Counted from the stretch's first letter, positions 18,175 through 27,394 are shown. The stretch: DNA of 54,796 nucleotides from Lachnospiraceae bacterium (GCA_017480195.1 JAFVBE010000013.1:1-54796), one strand, 5' to 3'. Made by a program: numbers and translations. Notes: generated from the letters alone by a model not told the origin.

Positions 18175-18216
18175 AAAAAAAGAGTACCAAACAAGTAAAC
18201 TTGCGGTACTCTTTTT
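18175..18216 (-). terminator. terminator of rplM-rpsI
   Basis: Minus-strand stem AAAAAGAGTACC / GGTACTCTTTTT with a loop that itself pairs (CAAGT/ACTTG), ending in T7, ~20 bp after the rpsI stop. A wider 16-bp inverted pair (18097-18112 and 18222-18237) encloses it. Confidence 0.88.
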
Positions 18217-18235
18217 CGTGCATTCGCAACAATCC

Positions 18236-18631
18236 TTATCTCTTGCTGAACTGCGGTGCACGTCTTGCAGCCTTTAAGCCGTACTTCTTTCTTTCCTTCA
18301 TACGAGGATCTCTTGTTAAGAAGCCTGCCTTCTTTAATACAGGTCTGAATTCAGGGTCAGCCTGAAGTAATGCTCTTGAGATACCATGTCTGATGGCACC
18401 TGCCTGACCTGTGAATCCACCGCCGTGTACATTTACAAGCACATCATACTTGCCGGTTGTGCCTGTTGCTGCAAATGGCTGATTAACTATAACCTTAAGA
18501 GTATTTAAACCGAAATACTCCTCCATATCCTTTTTATTGATAGTTACCTTTCCTGTACCAGGTACGAGGTAAACTCTTGCTACGCTGCTTTTTCTTCTTC
18601 CTGTTCCGTAAAATCTTGAACTCTTAGCCAT
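18236..18631 (-). CDS. rpsI: 30S ribosomal protein S9 (uS9)
   Basis: A 131-residue protein with the S9 signature [19 protein letters not shown] and the conserved basic C-terminus ending in FSKR, which reaches the P-site t[17 protein letters not shown] at the N-terminus is also typical. It follows rplM by 17 bp in the usual rplM-rpsI pair. Confidence 0.98.
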   Translation of the reverse strand: MAKSSRFYGTGRRKSSVARVYLVPGTGKVTINKKDMEEYFGLNTLKVIVNQPFAATGTTGKYDVLVNVHGGGFTGQAGAIRHGISRALLQADPEFRPVLKKAGFLTRDPRMKERKKYGLKAARRAPQFSKR

Positions 18632-18648
18632 GAAATTTCCCTCCCTTA

Positions 18649-19083
18649 CTAATACTTAATCTCTAAAGCCTCAGGCTTCTGTGCCTGCTGCTTATGTTCA
18701 GGGCCTGCGTAAACATGAAGCTTCTTAATCATCTCTCTGCCGAGAGGTCCCTTAGGAAGCATACCCTTTACTGCAAGATAAAGAACATCTTCCGGCTTCT
18801 TGTCGAGCTTTTCTCTAAGAGTTTGCTCTCTCATACCACCAACATAATCTGAATGATGATAGTAAATCTTCTGGTCTAACTTCTTACCTGTTACCTTTAT
18901 CTTATCTGCGTTTACAACTACTACATAATCACCTGTATCAATATGTGGTGTAAATGTAGGCTTATTCTTACCTCTTAAAATGCTTGCAATCTCTGATGCA
19001 AGACGACCTAATGTATGTCCTGTAGCATCAACTACATACCACTTTCTTTCAATGTTTGATGGGCTTGCCATAAAACTCTTCAT
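18649..19083 (-). CDS. rplM: 50S ribosomal protein L13 (uL13)
   Basis: A 144-residue protein with [17 protein letters not shown] at the N-terminus and [20 protein letters not shown], both L13 hallmarks. AAGGAGG lies 7 bp upstream of the chosen ATG. In many Firmicutes rplM-rpsI follow truA; here they lie ~24 kb away from truA (42.7 kb), showing local rearrangement relative to that order. Confidence 0.98.
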   Translation of the reverse strand: MKSFMASPSNIERKWYVVDATGHTLGRLASEIASILRGKNKPTFTPHIDTGDYVVVVNADKIKVTGKKLDQKIYYHHSDYVGGMREQTLREKLDKKPEDVLYLAVKGMLPKGPLGREMIKKLHVYAGPEHKQQAQKPEALEIKY

Positions 19084-19287
19084 CGTGGTTCCTCCTTAAA
19101 AATTCAAATATTAACCTCAAATATCAATTACATTTACTGAAATGTCCGAAACAGCTTTTCATCAATATCTTTAGTCAGTGTATAAGACCATCATCAATTA
19201 TTGGGAAATATAATCAAATAAGGTCTGTATCTAAACCTGCAACGAACGGGGCTATGTCCATATGCAGAGTTCCGTCAATTTACACGC
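19084..19287 (-). promoter_or_regulatory. rplM 5' leader
   Basis: About 200 nt of untranslated leader follow the predicted start near 19287. Known L13 autoregulatory leaders exist in Firmicutes; I see no decisive match, only short complementary segments (CGTTGCAGGTTTAGATACAG with GACCT). No ORF here. Confidence 0.3.
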
Positions 19288-19293
19288 TAAATT

Positions 19294-19322
19294 AGTATAA
19301 TACACGGATTTGCGTATGTCAA
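19294..19322 (-). promoter_or_regulatory. strong rplM-rpsI promoter
   Basis: Perfect -35 TTGACA (19317-19322), 17-bp spacer and TATACT (19294-19299) on the minus strand, starting only ~27 bp beyond the stop codon of the alpha-galactosidase gene. Confidence 0.8.
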
Positions 19323-19348
19323 CCAAAATTTTCAAAAACATACATTTA

Positions 19349-21736
19349 TTACTCTTCCGTCTTCTCCATAAAATATATCCTTGAACCAAAGTCCTGGAAA
19401 TATCTTACCTCATCATTATAGCCGGTGCCGCTGAATCCCTGCTTAAGCTTGACTCCGCCATACATCAAAGCATCACCATAGACCGTGTAATCCTCAGTCT
19501 CGCCATTCATCTTGACAAACTTAGCCACTATGTCATGCATAAGCGAATCCTGCTTAATATGAAACGGTGCGGCAGTATTAACCAAATCACCGAAATTTTT
19601 GACATTGTATTTAAGCTGTCGGTTATAAAAGTGATACTGAGTATCTTCATCAAGTCCTGATGGCTTATAATAGGTATACTGTGTATTAGGTGCAACAAGC
19701 TTCTGCATTATCATGCCGACAGCTTTGTCCTTATCCTTCGATACACAGGTCCATTCTACGAAGTTATTCTGTCCGTTATCAAGCACATCACTCGGATGTG
19801 AAACATCCTTTGCATAGAAAGTTCTGCCACGATAGAAGCTTCCGAATTGTAACACCTCACGCCATTTTTTATAGACTGATATCTGCTCTTTTATCGCGGA
19901 AATCTCTTCATTATTCATATCTACCAGGTTGCACTCATAGCCGCATATACCGAAGCTTGCTACATTAAATCTCGTCTCAAGCGGTGTGATACGAAGTGTC
20001 TGGTGGTTAGGGCACGAAGATACATGCGCACTGACTGTAGACATAGGATAACCATAGCTGTAGCCGGTCTGTATCTCTGCACGACACAGTGCATCGGTGT
20101 TATCGCTTGCCCATATCTGTGGGAAGTAACAGAGTATACCAAGGTCAAATCTATTACCTCCTGCCGCACAGCCTTCAAATAATATCTGAGGGAACTTCTC
20201 TGTAAGTGTCTTCATACATCTGTAAAGTCCCAGTATATATCTGTGGGCAACCTCTCCCTGAGCTTCCTTACCAAGTCCTGTCGAATAATAATCCGTAAAG
20301 GTTCTGTTCATATCCCATTTTACATATCTTATATTTGTACTTGAAAAGACCTTACTCATAGACTCAATTATATAGTCCTGAACCTCAGTCTTGGTTAAAT
20401 CCAGTATCCTCTGGTTTCTTCCCTCCGAATGTGGCTTGTCAGGGATTTGAAGCACCCAGTCAGGATGTGCCTCATAGAGCTTACTCTTGACATTTACCAT
20501 CTCAGGCTCAACCCAGATACCGAATTCAAGGTCGAGGGCATTTATCTTCTTGCAGATGCCTTCAAGTCCGTGTGGCAGCTTCTTCTCATTTACGAACCAG
20601 TCACCAAGTGACTGCGTATCATCATTTCTTTCTCCAAACCAGCCGTCGTCCATTACGAAAAGCTCAACTCCGACATCAGATGCAGCCTTAGCAAGCTTAA
20701 GCAGCTTCTTCTCATTTATATCGAAATAAGACGCTTCCCAGCTATTAAGTAAAACCGGTCGTATCCTGTGCTTCCATTCGCCTCTTACGATATGTTCTCT
20801 GACAAATTCGTGCATATGCTGACTCATACCGTTAAAGCCCTCATCAGAATAGGTCATAACTGCCTCCGGTGCCTCGAATTCCTCATTCGGCTTTAGCTCA
20901 TAGGAAAATGATGCAGGATTTATTCCGTTCACAAATCTTGTCTTACCGAAACCGCTTACCTCGACCGCCTCATAGTGATTGCCCGAATATATAAGATTAA
21001 AGCCGTAGCAATCTCCATTATTTTCATCTGTATCTGTCTTAGAAAGCATAACAAAAGGATTTGCTCTGCTTGAGGAAGTACCTGTATATGATGCACTTAC
21101 ATGTTTACCGGCGAGCATACGCGTATCCACACGCTTCATTTCTCTGGTCCATGCACCCTGAAATGTCGTATATACATAGTCGTGAGTGTCAAAATCAATC
21201 GACATACTAAGTAGTCTTTTGACACTTACTGAGTCATCGCTTTCATTTACCAGCTTGACACTTCTTGTTATGATATCTTCCTTCTCAAACACATAATAAT
21301 ACATAAAGAGAGTAAGATTATATTGCTTATCCTCTAATTTTATTGTTAAGGTTTTTACATCTTCCTCATCAGCATATGAGCCCGGAAGTGTCGCAAAATC
21401 TGCTTTTCCCTTCTCTATGGCGAAACCCTTGTATACGAAGTCAGATGTATAGCTTCCGTCAGCGTGAACTATCTCAACCATCGGTTCTCTTATATCGCCC
21501 TTGCCATAAGCCGACATCTCAAGACGCATATCCTCAAGAGTGTAATTCATATGCTCGCTGTCATATTGATTAGTGTTTCCCGGCGGAAAAGCATGCTTTT
21601 CCGAAAGCATCTCCTTAGAGAAATGAATCTTTTTTCCATAGTACAGATGCTCAAGCTGGCCGGTAGGAAGTACCGAAAAAGCATAGGTTGTATGTGCCGT
21701 ATCTAATATGAAACTATCATCAATACGCCTAATCAT
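19349..21736 (-). CDS. GH36 alpha-galactosidase
   Basis: Hydrolyses terminal alpha-1,6-galactose from raffinose-family or melibiose-type oligosaccharides. The 795-residue protein has the N-terminal beta-supersandwich, then a TIM barrel with DDGWFG, YVKWDMNR (nucleophile Asp475) and WASDNTDA (acid/base Asp545); the 70-residue spacing matches characterised GH36 enzymes. No signal peptide, so it is cytoplasmic, consistent with the adjacent sugar importer. Its start overlaps the transporter stop by 8 bp (translational coupling). It is the last gene of the tetR-GH2-transporter-GH36 operon. No hairpin terminator separates it from the rplM promoter. Confidence 0.95.
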   Translation of the reverse strand: MIRRIDDSFILDTAHTTYAFSVLPTGQLEHLYYGKKIHFSKEMLSEKHAFPPGNTNQYDSEHMNYTLEDMRLEMSAYGKGDIREPMVEIVHADGSYTSDFVYKGFAIEKGKADFATLPGSYADEEDVKTLTIKLEDKQYNLTLFMYYYVFEKEDIITRSVKLVNESDDSVSVKRLLSMSIDFDTHDYVYTTFQGAWTREMKRVDTRMLAGKHVSASYTGTSSSRANPFVMLSKTDTDENNGDCYGFNLIYSGNHYEAVEVSGFGKTRFVNGINPASFSYELKPNEEFEAPEAVMTYSDEGFNGMSQHMHEFVREHIVRGEWKHRIRPVLLNSWEASYFDINEKKLLKLAKAASDVGVELFVMDDGWFGERNDDTQSLGDWFVNEKKLPHGLEGICKKINALDLEFGIWVEPEMVNVKSKLYEAHPDWVLQIPDKPHSEGRNQRILDLTKTEVQDYIIESMSKVFSSTNIRYVKWDMNRTFTDYYSTGLGKEAQGEVAHRYILGLYRCMKTLTEKFPQILFEGCAAGGNRFDLGILCYFPQIWASDNTDALCRAEIQTGYSYGYPMSTVSAHVSSCPNHQTLRITPLETRFNVASFGICGYECNLVDMNNEEISAIKEQISVYKKWREVLQFGSFYRGRTFYAKDVSHPSDVLDNGQNNFVEWTCVSKDKDKAVGMIMQKLVAPNTQYTYYKPSGLDEDTQYHFYNRQLKYNVKNFGDLVNTAAPFHIKQDSLMHDIVAKFVKMNGETEDYTVYGDALMYGGVKLKQGFSGTGYNDEVRYFQDFGSRIYFMEKTEE

Positions 21737-23522
21737 TTACTTTCTCCTTTAATGTTGTAGTAATCTCATCCAACTTGTTCTCATCAAGTATATATTTCTT
21801 TCTGAATAATATAATAGCAATAATCATACCGAATATCGGCAGGAGCGTCATGGTAAGTCTTAATATCAAAAGTGAAGAGTTACCGACTGCCGTCTTGGCA
21901 GCACCTACTGTAGATGTATCATCACTTATGTTGCTAACACTAAGGCAGATTGATGCTACAAGTGCTGCTATACCTGATGCAAGCTTAACCACGAAGGTCT
22001 GCATGGAGAAGATTACGCTCTCGTCTCTTCTACCATTCTTAAGCTCGCCGTAGTCTACGGTATTTGCAAGGAAGATTGTAACAAGTACATTAAGCACGCC
22101 AACTGCTGCCATTATGAAAAATCCCGGTATAAGGAATGGATATACGCTGCTTGTTCCTGCAAGTGCCATAACAAGAAGCACTACATAACCTGATATTGAG
22201 GATATAACCGCAATGTTAAATATCTTAATCGTAGTGAAGAACTTACGCAATACAGGGAATATAATCATCATCGAAAGAATCTGTATTCCGCCTGCAAAGG
22301 TATTGAACAATGTATAATTACCCTGCCAGTTCGAACCTGCCAAATCATACTTAAAGAAGTATATCAAAAGATTTGATGTAATATAGGTTGCAATATTTAT
22401 AAGTACGATCGTTATAACTATAGTCATAGCCTGGTCGTTCTGTATAAGTGCCTTGAACATCTCTCCTATAGTTGCGGTCTTCATATCGGCAGTTGACTTC
22501 TCCTTGATTCCAAGACAGGTTATAACTACAAATACTACAAACAAGATTGCAACAATAAGTGCAAAGTATTTGAAACCATAACGCTCAACCTCTTTTGTAG
22601 ATGTAAATGTTCCGGTTATACTGCTTAAGCCTCCGGTCTTATCAAGCTTAGTGAATTCCTCTGAGTCAAGCCATACCTTTAATGTAGTTGTATCTCCACC
22701 ATCTAAAATACCTGTATCAGTTTCAAAGACAATTGTACTGTTGTCAGCATTAATAGTTATATCATCAAATTTAATCTCATAATCAGAATTCTTCTCTGAA
22801 TATGTCAATAAATCACCACTATCGATAGCTTCTTCGAATTCCTTACTGTCAGCAGTTACCGATAAGGTTATATTGTCACTGTAAAGAAGTTCATTTCCTG
22901 TTGCCGCATCTGCATCATCAATCTCTATAATATTGACTGTAACATTTCCAAAATCCGATGCATACTGTACAGTCAGGTTATCTGAATTTTTATTTGACAC
23001 AGCAGTTCCTATAGCGGTTACTGCCATTACTGTGATTATGGTTACGATAGCCGAGCCGACACCTGCACAGGTTCTTGCAAGAGCAGATAAATTCTCACGT
23101 TCCTTGCCGCCCTCTGTGAATGCAGGTATCATCGACCAGTAAGGAATATCCATCATAGTATAGGTTACGCCCCAGAGGATATAGGTTACTGCTGCATATG
23201 CCACAAGTCCACTGCCATTTAAGGTTGGAGGTGCTGAGAACATAAGGAACAGGATAATTGCATTAGTCACAGTACCGATTAAAAGCCAAGGTCTGAATTT
23301 GCCCCATCTGGTCTTAGTCTTGGCAACTACAACACCCATTATAGGATCGTTAAATGCATCAAATATTCTGGCTACCAGAAGGATAATACCCATCGCAATA
23401 GCACTTACTCCCAATATGTCCTGATAGTAATACAGTATATAGCTTGCTGAGAGCATATAAACCATATCTTTTCCTACGGCTCCAAGTCCGTATGCAGTTT
23501 TTTCCTTCGCTGTTAATTTCAT
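21729..23522 (-). CDS. GPH-family (melibiose-type) sugar transporter with extracellular insert
   Basis: A 597-residue MFS protein of the glycoside-pentoside-hexuronide:cation symporter family: YGLGAVGKDMVY at the start, ARIFDAFNDPIMG in TM2, RWGKFRPWLL, and MDIPYWSMIPA. GPH proteins are usually ~450-480 residues; here about 135 residues (~176-312), rich in Asp, Thr, Ser and beta-like stretches, are inserted between TM5 and TM6. Counting segments places this insert outside the cell. The likely substrates are alpha- and beta-galactosides, given the flanking GH36 and GH2 genes. Ending within the GH36 start, it belongs to the same operon. Confidence 0.88.
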   Translation of the reverse strand: MKLTAKEKTAYGLGAVGKDMVYMLSASYILYYYQDILGVSAIAMGIILLVARIFDAFNDPIMGVVVAKTKTRWGKFRPWLLIGTVTNAIILFLMFSAPPTLNGSGLVAYAAVTYILWGVTYTMMDIPYWSMIPAFTEGGKERENLSALARTCAGVGSAIVTIITVMAVTAIGTAVSNKNSDNLTVQYASDFGNVTVNIIEIDDADAATGNELLYSDNITLSVTADSKEFEEAIDSGDLLTYSEKNSDYEIKFDDITINADNSTIVFETDTGILDGGDTTTLKVWLDSEEFTKLDKTGGLSSITGTFTSTKEVERYGFKYFALIVAILFVVFVVITCLGIKEKSTADMKTATIGEMFKALIQNDQAMTIVITIVLINIATYITSNLLIYFFKYDLAGSNWQGNYTLFNTFAGGIQILSMMIIFPVLRKFFTTIKIFNIAVISSISGYVVLLVMALAGTSSVYPFLIPGFFIMAAVGVLNVLVTIFLANTVDYGELKNGRRDESVIFSMQTFVVKLASGIAALVASICLSVSNISDDTSTVGAAKTAVGNSSLLILRLTMTLLPIFGMIIAIILFRKKYILDENKLDEITTTLKEKVND

Positions 23523-23549
23523 CTTAACACTCCTTTCACAATCCCCTTA

Positions 23550-25979
23550 TTAGACAGTTACCTTGAAATCTATAGTTACAGGCTCAGTATGCTCTGAGCT
23601 TATCTTAAGTGAAGCTTTGCCTGCTTTGCCGGTAGTCTTTATATAAGCACCGCCCATTCCGCCTTGCAATGCTACGGCAGAAGGTCCGATAAGCTCTGCC
23701 TTACCCTTAACCTCAAGACGAATAACATCATTGAAGTAAGGTAATACATTTCCAAATTCATCAACTGCCTGAATTCTTATAGCAGCCACATCATAGGTGT
23801 TATCCTCTGTCAAATCGGTGTGGTCAACCTTTATATCAAGTGATACCTTAGTCATAGGCTTTCTCTCTATGGTCTTGACAACCTCTCCGTCTTTGATTGC
23901 CTCGAATTTATATACTGTTGACTCCCCGCCCCAGTTGCCGATGTATTTTCCATAAAGCTCTACAGCTTGCTCCTGTGTCATATGATATTTGAACATCAGC
24001 TTGCCTGCCTTAAGATACATAGCCTTAGTAAGTCCGTAAAGTCCAACCTTAGCAGTAGCATTGAGAAGTGTCTTAACATCCTCTGCCTGATTGTGCGGCA
24101 TACCTGTTTCTTCTTCTAATGTACTTCCGATAAAATCATCTATACGCATAGGTACATGCTTAAGATTCTTATATGGAGAATTCTCTGCTGTATATTCCTT
24201 TATAAATTTACCATTCTTGTACATTTTTACACTGTCTGCATTTGTGAAAATGTATATGTCACCCATATTTCCACCCGGGTGCTCTCCTATATCCATAGTC
24301 GAGCTTACCTCAAGTACCGGAGTCTCATCCTGCTGACTCGCATACACTGCTGACGCAAGCTTCGGATTACGGAACATATCCATAACACCATGATAGCATA
24401 TCCTGTCACCGCTTCCGAAATCCTTGTGCGTATTGTAATCAAACATACACCAGCCGAAGCAGCCTGTTATATCGTCCTGCTTGGCAACCTCATCAAGAAC
24501 ATTTGCGTGTCTTAATGCGTGCTCAAGTCTGTGCTCCTCCCAGTCAAATGGCTTGGTCGGATACATATGTCCGTTAAATTCACTTATCATATATGGCTTG
24601 CTCATATCAGAGGTAACATCCTTCTTTGCATCACAGCCCTTGTGCTTGCCATCATGCAGGAAATCATTGTAGGTAAATACATCCTCCTGCAGATTTCCCT
24701 TCTTGTAGCAACGCACACCGCCTGTCTGTCTTGTCGGGTCGAGCTTGTGTGCTACCTCATTAGTTCTTGCGTAGAACTCATCATCATCAACCGACTCATT
24801 AATTCTTACGCCCCACATTATAATTGAGGTATGATTCCTATACTGCATTATCATATCCTTTAAGTTCTCTACTGCCTGATCTTTCCACTCTGCATCACCT
24901 ATATGTTGCCAGCCCGGGAACTCGGTAAATACCAAAAGTCCAAGCTCGTCACACTTATCAAGGAAGTAATGTGACTGTGGATAATGCGAGGTACGGACAG
25001 CATTCACGCCAAGCTCATTCTTAAGTATAAGTGCATCATGTTCCTGCATGGATTTAGGCATCGCATATCCAACATATGCATAGCTTTGATGTCTGTTGAG
25101 ACCTCTGATTTTAACCTTTTTGCCATTGAGGTAAAATCCGTCATTCTTAAATACTGCCTTCCTATATCCGAAGGTTACAAGCTTATCATCTACAACCTCA
25201 TCATCTGCCAAAAGCTCAGTCAGAAGCTCGTATAATGCAGGATTTTTTATGTCCCAAAGCTCAACCTCTCCGGTCTGGTTAATTATCTCACTCGAAGCAT
25301 CCTCACCGCTTAAGGTAAGTTCGCCGATTACTCTGTATTCCGCTTCACCCTTTCGTCTGATTGACTGACGAAGCTTCATGCCCTCCTTAACATTTGCGAT
25401 GGTAACCTCTGAGCATACAGCAGATTTTTTAGTTACATCAACGCCTTTCTCCTCGTCGAATTCAGGACTTGCAAGCTTAGTCTTTACAAATATATCTTCA
25501 ATATAGCTGTTGTTCTTAACATCTATATACACATCACGATAAATGCCGCCATAGGTCATATAATCTATAACATATCCGAATGGCGGAACATTTAAGCTCT
25601 CATTGCTGTCAACCTTGATTACAAGCTTATTATTTTTACCGTAATTTAATTCCTTGCTTATATCTATGGTAAATGCAGTATATCCGCAGGAATGCTTGCC
25701 AATCTCCTGACCGTTTAGGTATACTGTACTTTCGTGAGCTGCACCATCTACCGTAAGAAGAACAGTCTTGCCTTCCCACTCTTTATCTGCCTCTATTTCC
25801 TTCACATAACCGCTTACCATCTGGTATTCGTGCTCATCAAAATAATGAAACGGTGTTACCTTGCAGGTATGCGGAAGTCGAACTTCCTCTAAATTACTTG
25901 CATCATACTTTTCATCTAAAAGTGCCTCTGTAAATTCACCTGTGAATCTCCAATCATTGTTGATATAAAATCTTGCCAT
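23550..25979 (-). CDS. GH2 beta-galactosidase
   Basis: An 809-residue GH2 enzyme: N-terminal sugar-binding jelly roll (residues ~1-170), immunoglobulin-like domain, TIM barrel with WGVRINES (acid/base Glu395) and MISEFNGHMYP (nucleophile Glu467), then an extended C-terminal region with a beta-sandwich (VAAIRIQAVDEFGNVLPYFND) typical of GH2 enzymes of gut bacteria. No signal peptide, so it is cytoplasmic. Beta-galactosidase is the most likely activity from the context; beta-glucuronidase or other GH2 specificities cannot be excluded. It lies between tetR (55 bp upstream) and the transporter (27 bp downstream). Confidence 0.88.
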   Translation of the reverse strand: MARFYINNDWRFTGEFTEALLDEKYDASNLEEVRLPHTCKVTPFHYFDEHEYQMVSGYVKEIEADKEWEGKTVLLTVDGAAHESTVYLNGQEIGKHSCGYTAFTIDISKELNYGKNNKLVIKVDSNESLNVPPFGYVIDYMTYGGIYRDVYIDVKNNSYIEDIFVKTKLASPEFDEEKGVDVTKKSAVCSEVTIANVKEGMKLRQSIRRKGEAEYRVIGELTLSGEDASSEIINQTGEVELWDIKNPALYELLTELLADDEVVDDKLVTFGYRKAVFKNDGFYLNGKKVKIRGLNRHQSYAYVGYAMPKSMQEHDALILKNELGVNAVRTSHYPQSHYFLDKCDELGLLVFTEFPGWQHIGDAEWKDQAVENLKDMIMQYRNHTSIIMWGVRINESVDDDEFYARTNEVAHKLDPTRQTGGVRCYKKGNLQEDVFTYNDFLHDGKHKGCDAKKDVTSDMSKPYMISEFNGHMYPTKPFDWEEHRLEHALRHANVLDEVAKQDDITGCFGWCMFDYNTHKDFGSGDRICYHGVMDMFRNPKLASAVYASQQDETPVLEVSSTMDIGEHPGGNMGDIYIFTNADSVKMYKNGKFIKEYTAENSPYKNLKHVPMRIDDFIGSTLEEETGMPHNQAEDVKTLLNATAKVGLYGLTKAMYLKAGKLMFKYHMTQEQAVELYGKYIGNWGGESTVYKFEAIKDGEVVKTIERKPMTKVSLDIKVDHTDLTEDNTYDVAAIRIQAVDEFGNVLPYFNDVIRLEVKGKAELIGPSAVALQGGMGGAYIKTTGKAGKASLKISSEHTEPVTIDFKVTV

Positions 25980-26034
25980 CTTCTTATCTCCTCCTAATTA
26001 ATTATGCTCCTCGCACTCGTTCGGCGGCAATTCA

Positions 26035-26592
26035 TCACGCTACAATCCCCGTCATAACTATGTCTACTACTTCATTTAATGCGTCCTGATACGATATCTT
26101 ATTCTTCATAAGGATATCCCTGTTGTAAAACTGCTCCCACGAAGCCTCGAACATCATCTTGACTATATTAATATTTACCGGTCTTATACAGCCCTCTTTA
26201 AGTCCTCGTTCAAGCAACTCAATAGTACTCTCCCAACCTGTCTCAAGCCGCATCTCAACATGCTTGTAAATCTTCGGATACTTGGATTTTAACTGATATA
26301 GCTGTTCGTAATTAATGTCCCTATACCCCTCCGGCATAACCGAAAGCACAGCTCTTAACTTCTCAACAGTATTAAGTGCCGGATTATCAAGTATCTTTTT
26401 CTCGCCCTGCTTCATATGGTCAAACAGATAATCTACAGCAGTAAGAAGCAATTCCTCCTTGTCATTGAACACCGTATAGATTGTCTTTTTGCTCATACCT
26501 AATTCTCTCGCGATGTCGTCCATAGTAAATTTCAGTCCCTTTTGATTAAATGCTTTGATTGCCGCCTCTAAAATTGTCTCTCTGATTTCCAT
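26035..26592 (-). CDS. TetR/AcrR-family regulator
   Basis: A 185-residue protein with an N-terminal helix-turn-helix (FTMDDIARELGMSKKTIYTVFNDKEELL, residues ~22-49) of the TetR family and a divergent C-terminal ligand domain. It is the first gene of the galactoside operon, and the candidate operators directly upstream suggest autorepression with induction by a sugar or metabolite (inference). Confidence 0.88.
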   Translation of the reverse strand: MEIRETILEAAIKAFNQKGLKFTMDDIARELGMSKKTIYTVFNDKEELLLTAVDYLFDHMKQGEKKILDNPALNTVEKLRAVLSVMPEGYRDINYEQLYQLKSKYPKIYKHVEMRLETGWESTIELLERGLKEGCIRPVNINIVKMMFEASWEQFYNRDILMKNKISYQDALNEVVDIVMTGIVA

Positions 26593-26661
26593 TATACGCC
26601 AATCCCCCCTTACCTAATCGGATTACAAATTTAGCGGTTACCTGTCTGTCTCGCATAAGAA

Positions 26662-26750
26662 AAGGAAACTGATTTCAATTTATCAGTTTCCTTAATTGTA
26701 CCATCTATATAATATATGCACAAGAAACTAATTCAACAAAAAAAGTTTCC
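26662..26750 (-). promoter_or_regulatory. tetR operon promoter with two candidate operators
   Basis: Minus-strand -35 TTGAAT (26731-26736), 16-bp spacer, -10 TATTAT (26709-26714). Two inverted repeats share the half-site GGAAACT: AAGGAAACTGAT-N8-ATCAGTTTCCTT (26662-26693, just after the start site) and GAAACT-N14-AGTTTCC (26724-26750, enclosing the -35). This arrangement fits repression by a dimeric TetR protein. The inner repeat could alternatively be a weak attenuator, since TTTTCTT follows it. Confidence 0.6.
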
Positions 26751-26825
26751 AATCGTTGTGCAATATGACGAATAAGTAGAACTATTATAAAATAATTTTG
26801 ATTAATTTTACAAATATCATTAGAT

Positions 26826-26908
26826 GTCCCTGGGGACGGGGGTTAGGGGCGAAAATGAAATGAGCATTCATGTCTTCATTTTCGCCCCCAACCCCCGTCC
26901 CCAAGGAC
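26826..26908. repeat. GC-rich foldback with 34-bp arms
   Basis: Arms 26826-26859 and 26875-26908 are reverse complements with two mismatches and enclose a 15-nt loop. Arm sequence GTCCCTGGGGACGGGGGTTA is far richer in GC than its surroundings. A partial relative (TGTCCCTGAGGACGGAGGT) is at 29201-29219. Confidence 0.85.
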
Positions 26909-27032
26909 GATTATCAGGAAAAAACAGTTGGTAGAAATTGTCATGTTATGTTATAAGGTGTTTGAATTATATATGGTATTTTGATTTATGTATATATTGT
27001 AGTGGCACTTTATAAAATACTAAATGTAATAC

Positions 27033-27067
27033 AAATACGATGCACCAAAAATGGTGCATCGTTCAAC
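27033..27067. repeat. hairpin repeat copy C1
   Basis: AAATACGATGCACCA, AAAA loop, TGGTGCATCGTTCAAC: an 11-bp perfect stem (27037-27047 with 27052-27062). Identical to C2 except that the 4-nt loop is in the opposite sense. Confidence 0.9.
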
Positions 27068-27097
27068 AAAATCGAGAAACTCAAAATATAGTATATA

Positions 27098-27126
27098 TTG
27101 ACATTGGAATAATTAAAGATTATAAT
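27098..27126 (+). promoter_or_regulatory. full-consensus sigma-A promoter ahead of the acyltransferase
   Basis: TTGACA (27098-27103), exactly 17 bp, TATAAT (27121-27126). The predicted start near 27133 leaves a ~260-nt leader before the acyltransferase ATG. Confidence 0.8.
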
Positions 27127-27394
27127 GAGCATGATTTAAGGCTCTATATAAGTTAGTCACTTGTCAAAATTGAATCTAATGATTATGTTGTTATTATTGC
27201 TGTTGCAATATCTATATCGAAAGATATGGTTATATTCAATTGATGATATAAAAGTATTTGCTAATGAAACAATATATTTTTCTGAATTTGTAAGAAATAA
27301 AATTGTTGCGGGAACGGTTAATTTTGACTCTGGATAAAAGATTGTTGTGTTATATTTATTCCTTATTGCCATCTAAAGATAGAGGTGTATAGTA

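Larger units (their letters stand above)
26751..27394. other. intergenic region at the start of the accessory segment
   Basis: No convincing gene is seen. The region contains a GC-rich foldback (26826-26908), hairpin repeat copy C1 (27033-27067), a consensus promoter (27098-27126) and a plus-strand open frame (27179-27337, 52 codons, no ribosome site) that may be a gene remnant or simply AT-rich leader. Confidence 0.6.

Noticed and set aside
27157-27372. Minus-strand 71-codon ORF upstream of the acyltransferase
   Set aside because: It is antisense to the acyltransferase leader, Asn/Ile-rich from AT-rich DNA, and lacks a ribosome site.
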